DNA of 45,958 bases from Oscillospiraceae bacterium (GTDB lineage: Bacteria > Bacillota > Clostridia > Oscillospirales > Oscillospiraceae): positions 1 to 45,958 of the forward strand of contig CADBWQ010000018.1 of NCBI GenBank assembly GCA_902798545.1. Reading direction: 5' to 3'. Below are positions 24,642 to 31,506 of this stretch, piece after piece. The translations under genes were made by a program, and so were the position numbers. The notes under the pieces were generated by a model. It was not told the DNA's origin. It worked only from the letters and a program-made list of their open reading frames with translations, and ran no database searches. The first letter of the stretch is position 1, and every line of letters begins with the position of its first letter.

Positions 24642-27227
24642 ATGAAGAAAAAGCTGACTGTGGTGCTTTGCCTGGTTCTGGCGCTTCTTCTGCTGACGGG
24701 ATGCGCGTCGCAGACCATCTCGAAGGCAAAGGCCGCTTATGAAAGCGGAGACTATCAGACCGTTGTGGATCTGCTGCAGGATCTCAAGAGCTCCAAGCCT
24801 GAAGTGGCGGAACTTCTGAGAAATGCGAAGATCCATCTCGCGTTCGACGCAGGTGACTACCAGCAGGTTGTCGACCTGATCGGAGATGCCGATGTGCAGG
24901 ATGCGGACATTGCGTCCCTGCTCAAAAATGCCAAAACTGCGCTGGAAGAAGAAGCTGCCGCGGAGGCTGCGAAAGCCGCGGAAGAGGCACTTCTCGCTGA
25001 GGCGCAGGCCGCTTTTGACAACGGCGAATTTGAGAAGGTTGTAACGCTGCTGGGTGATCAGGGCATCGAAAACGAGGCCTTTGCCTCTCTGGTGAAGGAT
25101 GCGCAGGCTGCCATCAAGGAAGCCGAGGCGCAGAAGGCGCTTGAGGCAAAGGTTGCCGAGGCGCAGAAGGCTTACGACGCGGGCGACTATCAGACGGTTG
25201 TCGACCTGATCAATGATTCCGGTATGGAGAGCGAAGAGCTCACGGGTCTCGCTGACCGCGCGAAGGCTGCGCTGCAGGAAGAGGCCGAAGCCGCGAAAGC
25301 CGCGGAGGAGGCCCTCATTGTCGAAGTACAGGCAGCTTTTGACGCCGGGGATTACGAGAAGGTGGTCGAGATTCTGGGCGAACAGCCTGTTGATAATGAA
25401 GCCGTCGCTGCTCTGCTGAAGGATGCAGAGGCCGCCATCGAAGAAGCAGCCAAGGCCGAAGATGCCGAAAAAGCAGCTGCGGAGGAAACTGCGAGAGCTG
25501 CAGCGGAAGCCGCAGCCGAAGAGGCAGCCAAGGCCGAAGAAACGGCAAGGGCAGCCGAAGAGGCGGCCAAGGCTGAAGAAGCAAAACTTGCAGAGGAAGC
25601 CGCTGCCATTGAGGCGAAACTCGCCGAAGTTCAAAGCGCCTATGACAGCGGTGATTATCAAGCCGTTGTCGAGATGGCCAATGCAGCGACCGTGGAGAGT
25701 GAAGAGATCGCCGCACTGGCGGTCCTCGCGCAGACCGCGCTGGACGAAGAGGCCGCTGCGGCCGAAGCCGCGGCCGCTCTTGAGGCAAAACTCGCGGAAG
25801 TCAAGACCGCCCTCGACGCTGAAGACTATAATCAGGTCATCGCGCTGGTGAAAGAAGCCGACATCGAATCCGACGAACTCACCCAGCTGGCCGCCGAGGC
25901 CCAGACTGCCCTCGATGAAATCGCCCTACGGGAAGCCAAGCTCACCGAAGTCAAGGCCGCTTTTGATGAAGAAGACTACGAGAAGGTCGTCGAGCTGGTA
26001 AAAGGGACCGACATCGAGTCCGATGAACTCACTCAGCTGGCTGCCGAAGCCCAGACTGCCCTCGACGAAATCGCCGCACGGGAAGCCAAGCTCGCCGAAG
26101 TCAAGGCCGCTTTTGATGGAGAAGACTACGAGAAGGTTGTCGAGCTGGTGAGCAACAGCGATATCGAATCCGTGGAGCTCACAGAGCTGGCGGCCGAAGC
26201 CCAGACCCGTCTCGCTGAGATCGCCGCCCACGAGGCATGGCTCGCCGAGATCAAAGCCGCCTATGAAGACGAGGACTATGCCAAGGTCGTTGAGCTGGTC
26301 GGGGACGGAGTTCCCGACGAAGCAGAAGTCTCCACCATGCTTTCGGATTCACGGATTCAGGTTGCCTACCAGAACGGCGACTACGCTGAAGTCGTCGAGC
26401 TGATGGCCGAGTACGACGGCAAAGATTCCAGTGATATCTATACGAACTCGATCCGCGAAGTTGCCAGGGAAGCGATCTTCGCCACCGGCGACGACAGATA
26501 TATCCAGTTTCCGGAGGAGAGCAGTTACCTGAGTACGTTCAAGACCAGGTATATCGTGCATCTGGACTATGACTGGTGGGTGTTCAAGATCTTCGATGAC
26601 GTTGACGACGCCCTGGAGCAGCAGCGCGCCTGTGGCCCCTGCGTCCCAGTCGAGCGATATCCGCGCACAGACGGCGGGCACACGATGCCCTGGGCCTATG
26701 AGGGCACTGAAGTCACGGTCCTTGCAGAGCAGAACGACATGTCCCTGATCCTGTACCTCTCCAGCGAGAACAAACAGCGCTGCGGCTGGGTACAGAACCG
26801 TTTCCTGGTGGACTCCTTCCCAAGCAGGCAGGTGACCATCGGTGAACCAAGATTCACAGACGTCAACACAGTCCGGGACATTGGGATGAACTGGTCCAAA
26901 AAAGGCTTTCTGACCACACAGCAAAATTACTCCGTACTCTCCGAGACCGTTGAAAACTGCGTCGGGTTCACGCTGGATTACCAGCTCATTGCAGAAAACA
27001 CGGACAAATGGAACTGCATTTTCGGGCCGCGCAGCATCTATGTCAATGACGGCAGCGACTGGATCAAGGTCGGCACCTTTGACTATCCGACCCAGGGCAC
27101 CGTTAAGGTCACGGTCAATCTGGATGAGCCGATCGACATCGTCGCCATCGGCACAATCGCTGAAGTTGGAATGCCCAATGTGTTCTACTTCCGCCAGTAC
27201 GCCACCGAATACCAGGTTCTCGGTTAA
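24642..27227 (+). CDS. Lipoprotein with eleven TPR-like repeats and an SH3-like C-terminal region
   Basis: 861 residues. The start at 24642 gives a lipoprotein signal peptide with lipobox LLTGC (Cys21), so the protein should be anchored outside the cytoplasmic membrane. Residues about 25-640 hold eleven copies of a helix-turn unit of the form AAYxxGDYxxVVxLL followed by an acidic helix, separated by Ala/Glu/Lys-rich linkers that look coiled-coil. Units 7-9 are nearly identical 50-residue blocks. The C-terminal third is different: Trp/Tyr-rich, with an SH3b-like stretch (YEGTEVTVLAEQN to CGWVQNRFLVDSFP) and a beta-rich end. I do not recognise a named family. A scaffold or wall-facing binding role is inference. 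It has its own promoter and terminator. Confidence 0.85.
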   Translation: MKKKLTVVLCLVLALLLLTGCASQTISKAKAAYESGDYQTVVDLLQDLKSSKPEVAELLRNAKIHLAFDAGDYQQVVDLIGDADVQDADIASLLKNAKTALEEEAAAEAAKAAEEALLAEAQAAFDNGEFEKVVTLLGDQGIENEAFASLVKDAQAAIKEAEAQKALEAKVAEAQKAYDAGDYQTVVDLINDSGMESEELTGLADRAKAALQEEAEAAKAAEEALIVEVQAAFDAGDYEKVVEILGEQPVDNEAVAALLKDAEAAIEEAAKAEDAEKAAAEETARAAAEAAAEEAAKAEETARAAEEAAKAEEAKLAEEAAAIEAKLAEVQSAYDSGDYQAVVEMANAATVESEEIAALAVLAQTALDEEAAAAEAAAALEAKLAEVKTALDAEDYNQVIALVKEADIESDELTQLAAEAQTALDEIALREAKLTEVKAAFDEEDYEKVVELVKGTDIESDELTQLAAEAQTALDEIAAREAKLAEVKAAFDGEDYEKVVELVSNSDIESVELTELAAEAQTRLAEIAAHEAWLAEIKAAYEDEDYAKVVELVGDGVPDEAEVSTMLSDSRIQVAYQNGDYAEVVELMAEYDGKDSSDIYTNSIREVAREAIFATGDDRYIQFPEESSYLSTFKTRYIVHLDYDWWVFKIFDDVDDALEQQRACGPCVPVERYPRTDGGHTMPWAYEGTEVTVLAEQNDMSLILYLSSENKQRCGWVQNRFLVDSFPSRQVTIGEPRFTDVNTVRDIGMNWSKKGFLTTQQNYSVLSETVENCVGFTLDYQLIAENTDKWNCIFGPRSIYVNDGSDWIKVGTFDYPTQGTVKVTVNLDEPIDIVAIGTIAEVGMPNVFYFRQYATEYQVLG
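25785..26234 (+). repeat. Three tandem 150-bp repeats inside the lipoprotein gene
   Basis: Units at 25785-25934, 25935-26084 and 26085-26234 each encode 50 residues starting A-K-L-(A/T)-E-V-K and ending E-I-A-x-(R/H)-E. Units two and three are nearly identical over their first 80 bases. A fourth, diverged unit starts at 26235. The high DNA identity implies recent duplication or ongoing unequal exchange, in contrast to the diverged units near the N-terminus. Confidence 0.88.
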
Positions 27228-27293
27228 GCGTTTCCTTAACAATCGCATCTGACCGGAGAAAAGCCTGGTCCGATACAGTTGCCCATAACAGCA

Positions 27294-27322
27294 AATCCAC
27301 CCGCCAAGCGGGTGGATTTTTT
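27294..27322 (+). terminator. Rho-independent terminator after the lipoprotein gene
   Basis: Perfect 11-bp stem, arms AATCCACCCGC and GCGGGTGGATT, loop CAA, followed by a run of T. The stem is almost the same as the one at 31466-31494. Confidence 0.92.
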
Positions 27323-27370
27323 ATATGTAGCCATATTTCCTGTTGTCGCTGTCTGTACCTGTACCTGCGG

Positions 27371-29161
27371 TTAACGGAGCGCTGCCGAGGTCGCCTCTTC
27401 TTCATACTGCCGCGTGTAGAGGCGGTGGTACATTCCCCTCCTTGCCATCAATTCTTCATGTCTTCCCTGCTCCACGATCTTTCCCTGATGCACGACCAGG
27501 ATCAGATCCGCATTGCGCACAGTGGAAAGGCGGTGGGCAATCACAATGGAGGTCCTGCCCCGGATCATCGTTTCCATGGCGGTTTGGATCTTCTGTTCCG
27601 TTACGGTATCAACAGAAGCCGTTGCTTCATCAAGGATCAGAATTCTGGGTTTGGCAAGAATTGCGCGCGCAAAGGAGATCAGCTGCTTCTCACCGGTAGA
27701 GAGCAGATCCCCGCCCTCTCCGACATCAGTCTCCAACCCGTCCGGCAACCGTGCAACCATGTCAGACGCTGAAACCAGCTTAAGCGCTTCATCAATTTCC
27801 TCCTCCGTGGCATCCGGGTTGCCGTAGGTCAGATTCTCGCGGATGCTGCCGGAGAAAAGATGCGGCGTCTGAAGCACACAGGCGATGGAAGAGCGAAGCC
27901 AGAGCTGGGACCGCTCGCGGACGTCTCTGCCGTCAACACAGATTCTACCGGTTGTGGGTTCATAAAACCGGCAGATCAGATTCGCCAGGGTCGATTTTCC
28001 AGCACCGGTCTCGCCAACGACGGCGAGATTCGTACCAAAAGGAATCTTGAGACTGAAATGCTCCAGTACCGTTTCCTCACCATCAGGATAGTGAAAGCTC
28101 ACATCCTCAAAGGAAATATCTCCGTACAGAGGTTCCCAGTTCTCCTGTCTGGGAGAGAAGCTGTCCCCGTATTTTTCCTCAACTGCCGGCGTATCTGTAA
28201 CGTCAGAGACGGTATTGAGCAGTTTCATGAGACGCTCGATATTGACGCGTGCAGTGATCAGATCGCTCACTGCGTCGACGACCCAGCGCACCGGTTCCAT
28301 GAGACCAAGCGCATAGGACATGAAAAGTGAAAACGTCCCGATCTGTTCCTTTGCAATCGTCCCGCCGCGCCAGAGCACCAGTGCCAGTGCCAGTGAGGAG
28401 GAAAAGCTCATCGTGACGGCGAACATTCCACGGTACCTGGCACCGGTAATGCTTCTGCGCCGCATGGCCTCGGTATCCGCCCTGAAACGGCGTTCAAGCT
28501 TCTCTTCGAGGACCAGGGACTTGATCGTCCGGGCGCCCATGATACCCTCGTTGAAATCGCCGGTGATAACAGCGTTTTTCTCCCGGATATCATGATTGAT
28601 CGCAACGAGCTTCTTCTCAAAGAGCGCATACAGCAACGCCGCCACCGGTAGAACCGACGTCACCAGCACAGCGAGACGGGCATTGATGGAGAACATGACG
28701 ATCACAGCGCCAATGATATACCCGAGCTGCCAGACGCTGTTGAGAAGGGTCCAGGACACCAGCGCACCGATTTTGGAGGAGTCGCTCATGATACGGGAGT
28801 GAATGTATCCGACACTGTTCCGGTTGAAGTAGGAGAATGAGAGAGTCTGGATGTGGGCAAAGGCGGCGTTGCGCAAATCCATGTCCACACCAACCTCGAC
28901 CTTCATCCCCCAGAAGCAGGAGATATAGTTGAAGAAGGCGGCAATTAGAATGGTGGCAAGATAGATTCCGACAAAGGTGGGAAGTGTCCGCAGATTCCCC
29001 TCCCCGACAAAACGGTTCAGTGCATAACGCTGGAAAACCGGCACGGCGATGTCGATCAGGCTCCCGAGGGCACTGAAAATAATAATACCGATCAGCTCGC
29101 TGCGATAGCGCTTCAGGAACGGAAACAGATTCGGGATTCCGAAAAAGCGTGTCCTCCTCAT
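27371..29161 (-). CDS. ABC exporter half-transporter A (heterodimer partner with intact Walker B glutamate)
   Basis: 596 residues: a six-helix exporter membrane domain (about 1-330) fused to an ATPase domain (about 345-585). Walker A is GETGAGKST; Walker B ends ILILDEATASVD with the catalytic Glu. The signature is LSTGEKQL in place of the canonical LSGGQ. This deviation belongs to the non-hydrolysing site of heterodimeric exporters such as BmrC/BmrD and TM287/288. The start overlaps the end of the partner gene by 4 bases (ATGA). The transported compound is unknown; drug or lipid efflux is typical. Confidence 0.92.
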   Translation of the reverse strand: MRRTRFFGIPNLFPFLKRYRSELIGIIIFSALGSLIDIAVPVFQRYALNRFVGEGNLRTLPTFVGIYLATILIAAFFNYISCFWGMKVEVGVDMDLRNAAFAHIQTLSFSYFNRNSVGYIHSRIMSDSSKIGALVSWTLLNSVWQLGYIIGAVIVMFSINARLAVLVTSVLPVAALLYALFEKKLVAINHDIREKNAVITGDFNEGIMGARTIKSLVLEEKLERRFRADTEAMRRRSITGARYRGMFAVTMSFSSSLALALVLWRGGTIAKEQIGTFSLFMSYALGLMEPVRWVVDAVSDLITARVNIERLMKLLNTVSDVTDTPAVEEKYGDSFSPRQENWEPLYGDISFEDVSFHYPDGEETVLEHFSLKIPFGTNLAVVGETGAGKSTLANLICRFYEPTTGRICVDGRDVRERSQLWLRSSIACVLQTPHLFSGSIRENLTYGNPDATEEEIDEALKLVSASDMVARLPDGLETDVGEGGDLLSTGEKQLISFARAILAKPRILILDEATASVDTVTEQKIQTAMETMIRGRTSIVIAHRLSTVRNADLILVVHQGKIVEQGRHEELMARRGMYHRLYTRQYEEEATSAALR

Positions 29162-30954
29162 ACCGCTTCCTCCTGAATCTCACAGATCCGCTGGTAGAGG
29201 CCGCCAGCCCGGCTGAGCTGATCATGGGTCCCCTGTTCCGCAATCCGACCGTCATCCAGAACGAGGATTCGGTCCGCGTTCTTCAAACTGTTGATCCGAT
29301 GGGAGATCAGAATGACTGTGGCGTTTCGGAAGCTGTCGCGGAGGCCGGCACGGATCCGGGCATCAGTCTCGCTGTCGACAGCTGAGAGGGAATCGTCAAA
29401 TACCATGATCGGAGCTTTCTGCATGAGAGCCCTCGCAATGGCAGTACGCTGCTTCTGGCCGCCGGAAAGAGTGACACCGCGCTCGCCGACCAAGGTATCA
29501 AAGCCCTTGGGGAATGCATCCACCGTCTCTTCCAGTGCCGCAACCCTGGCCGCGGCACGAATCTCCTCTTCTGTTGCATCATCCCGCGTGATGGCGATAT
29601 TCCCACGGATACTGTCGGAAAAGAGGAAGGGCTCCTGAAGGACCACGGACATGTGGCTTCTGAGCCAGGCAGTATCGATCTCACGCAGGTCCACGCCGCC
29701 AATGGAGATACGCCCCCTGCCCGGCTCCAGTTCATAGAGTTTGGACATCAGAAGAACCAGCGTGCTCTTCCCACTGCCGGTACCGCCGAGAATTCCAAGT
29801 GTGGAGCCACCCTTCACGGTGAAGGAGATATTCCGGAGCAGTTCTTTTCCCTCCTCATAGGAGAAGCGAACATTTTCAAAAACAATATCTCCGCTGAGTT
29901 CCGGGGTCAGTCGGCTTCCCCGGTCGGTCTCCTCTTCTGAGGTCATGATGTAGGCGATGCGGTCAATCGAGACACCGGCCTTACTCATCTCGGAGATCAT
30001 TCTGCCAAGCGTCCGTACCGGCCAGGTCATCAGTGCGCAGTAAGACAGGAAAGCGATATAGGCACCGGCCGTCATTTCGCCGCGGAGGCAGAAGACCGCG
30101 CCATAACAGACGGTCAGGAGGATCTGGGTTCCGGACAGGATGTCCCCGACGCTCCAGTATGTCGCCATCGGAACCGCGAGCTTCATCCAGAGGCCGGTAT
30201 AATAGGCGTTCTGTTTCTCAAAGCGGTCCCGTTCCGCACGCTCGTGCCCAAAAGCGCGTACCACGCGAACTCCGGCCAGGTTCTCTTGGGCCATGGTAGA
30301 GAGGATGCCCTCATTCTCATCACAGTCCAGAAAAGCTACACCGACGCGGTGGTGGAACCAGATCGAATAGGCGACAATGACCGGTACCGGTGCCAGGGCG
30401 ATCATGGCCAGACGAGCATTCATTGAGAACATGAATCCAATGGAGAAACCCAACAGAATCACGATACGCAGAATGCCCGTCATCTGTTCAGAGATGAAAC
30501 TGTTCAGGGTCTCGAGATCCGAGGTGCAGCGCTGGATCATGTCTCCGGTCCGGTGGTGCATATGCCAGGCAAAGGGCAGGCGCGCAATGTGCCCGAACAG
30601 GCTGTCCCGGACTGTTTTCACCATACGCTCGGAGGCCGCCGTGTTCGCCACACGGAAGCCGTACTGGGCCAGAGCCTTAATGAGCGCCACGAGGATCAGC
30701 GCCAGCGCGAAGATCCAAATCCGCTCTCCCAGTGCAGCAAATCCGCCCATACGCTCCGCGAGGGTCCGAACCCACGCGGGCAGACGTGAGGCGTCCGCAC
30801 CGCCCAAAGCCTGATCCACCGCAACACGAACGATCTGCGGCATGAGCATGTCACAGATCGCAGACAAAGCAGAAGCCAGCATGCTGAGCAGGAAAAGCGC
30901 CTTGCTGCCCTTCAGGAAGCGGAGCAGAAGGCGGGTATGATTCTTACGTGCCAT
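29158..30954 (-). CDS. ABC exporter half-transporter B (heterodimer partner with degenerate Walker B)
   Basis: 598 residues, six-helix membrane domain then ATPase domain. Walker A GGTGSGKST and signature LSGGQKQR are canonical, but the Walker B segment ends IMVFDDSLSAVD, with Asp where the catalytic Glu should be. Together with the LSTGE signature of the partner encoded downstream, this places both defects in the same composite ATP site, leaving the other site fully consensus. GGAGGAG precedes the ATG. It follows the Nudix gene with an 11-base overlap, so the three genes are co-transcribed. Confidence 0.93.
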   Translation of the reverse strand: MARKNHTRLLLRFLKGSKALFLLSMLASALSAICDMLMPQIVRVAVDQALGGADASRLPAWVRTLAERMGGFAALGERIWIFALALILVALIKALAQYGFRVANTAASERMVKTVRDSLFGHIARLPFAWHMHHRTGDMIQRCTSDLETLNSFISEQMTGILRIVILLGFSIGFMFSMNARLAMIALAPVPVIVAYSIWFHHRVGVAFLDCDENEGILSTMAQENLAGVRVVRAFGHERAERDRFEKQNAYYTGLWMKLAVPMATYWSVGDILSGTQILLTVCYGAVFCLRGEMTAGAYIAFLSYCALMTWPVRTLGRMISEMSKAGVSIDRIAYIMTSEEETDRGSRLTPELSGDIVFENVRFSYEEGKELLRNISFTVKGGSTLGILGGTGSGKSTLVLLMSKLYELEPGRGRISIGGVDLREIDTAWLRSHMSVVLQEPFLFSDSIRGNIAITRDDATEEEIRAAARVAALEETVDAFPKGFDTLVGERGVTLSGGQKQRTAIARALMQKAPIMVFDDSLSAVDSETDARIRAGLRDSFRNATVILISHRINSLKNADRILVLDDGRIAEQGTHDQLSRAGGLYQRICEIQEEAV

Positions 30955-31447
30955 GGATCTTTAAATCTCCTCCGTTCAGAACGGCAGCAGTCAGCGTCTC
31001 CCCCCGGTAACAGAGCTTCAGGGAGAAGAAGGGGGCACCACTCTCCATCAGATCCAGGAAGATATGGTCACCGGACCAGAGTTCCTTCTTCCGGAGTTCT
31101 GTCTTCGGAAGCCATTCCAGGGTGCCCTCGTCACAGTCCCTACACAGGTTGCCCCGGAAGAGGTCAGCGTGGAAGAGGTGCATATACTCTGTTCCCCATT
31201 CATCGGAGACAAATGTCACGATTCCGCAGTAGCGCCAGTGTTCCAGCCGCAGGCCGGTCTCTTCCCGGACTTCCCGCAGGAGACAGTCCTCCGGACTCTC
31301 CCCTTCTTCAAATTTACCGCCTATGCCCACCCACTTGTCGTGATTGAGATCGTTCTCTTTCCGAACTCGATGGAGCATCAGGTACTTTCCATCCTGCTCG
31401 ATATAGCACAGGGTCGTATTTCTCATGTTGAGTTTTGAATGTGCCAT
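30944..31447 (-). CDS. Nudix hydrolase (MutT-like)
   Basis: 167 residues with a full Nudix box: GGKFEEGE, then the REVREETG core near residues 56-63, matching GX5EX7REUXEEXGU. It hydrolyses a nucleoside diphosphate linked to another moiety, perhaps 8-oxo-dGTP, to judge from the close similarity of length and box position to clostridial 8-oxo-dGTP diphosphatases. I start at 31447 (MAHSKLNMRN), five bases after GGGAG; a start at MRNTTLCYIE is possible. The gene lies between the Clp terminator and the ABC exporter and overlaps the exporter gene, though no functional link is obvious. Confidence 0.9.
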   Translation of the reverse strand: MAHSKLNMRNTTLCYIEQDGKYLMLHRVRKENDLNHDKWVGIGGKFEEGESPEDCLLREVREETGLRLEHWRYCGIVTFVSDEWGTEYMHLFHADLFRGNLCRDCDEGTLEWLPKTELRKKELWSGDHIFLDLMESGAPFFSLKLCYRGETLTAAVLNGGDLKIHGT

Positions 31448-31465
31448 GCTTTCTCCCTTTTTCAG

Positions 31466-31494
31466 AAAATCCACCCGCAGTACGGGTGGATTTT
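31466..31494 (-). terminator. Terminator after the Clp ATPase gene
   Basis: Hairpin with arms AAAATCCACCCG and CGGGTGGATTTT and a 5-base loop, 13 bases past the Clp stop on the minus strand. The stem itself provides the T-run. It lies just ahead of the Nudix ribosome-binding site. Confidence 0.75.
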
Positions 31495-31506
31495 CATCTT
31501 TTCTTC

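Noticed and set aside
24579-25661. A 360-codon minus-strand frame within the lipoprotein gene, rich in Leu/Phe/Gly repeats.
   Set aside because: It is the antisense of the Ala/Glu/Lys repeats, and its apparent repeats are the mirror of the TPR-like units.
25785-26234. CRISPR-like array, because of the regular repeats.
   Set aside because: The units are 150 bp, in frame, contiguous without unique spacers, and encode protein repeats; no cas genes are present.
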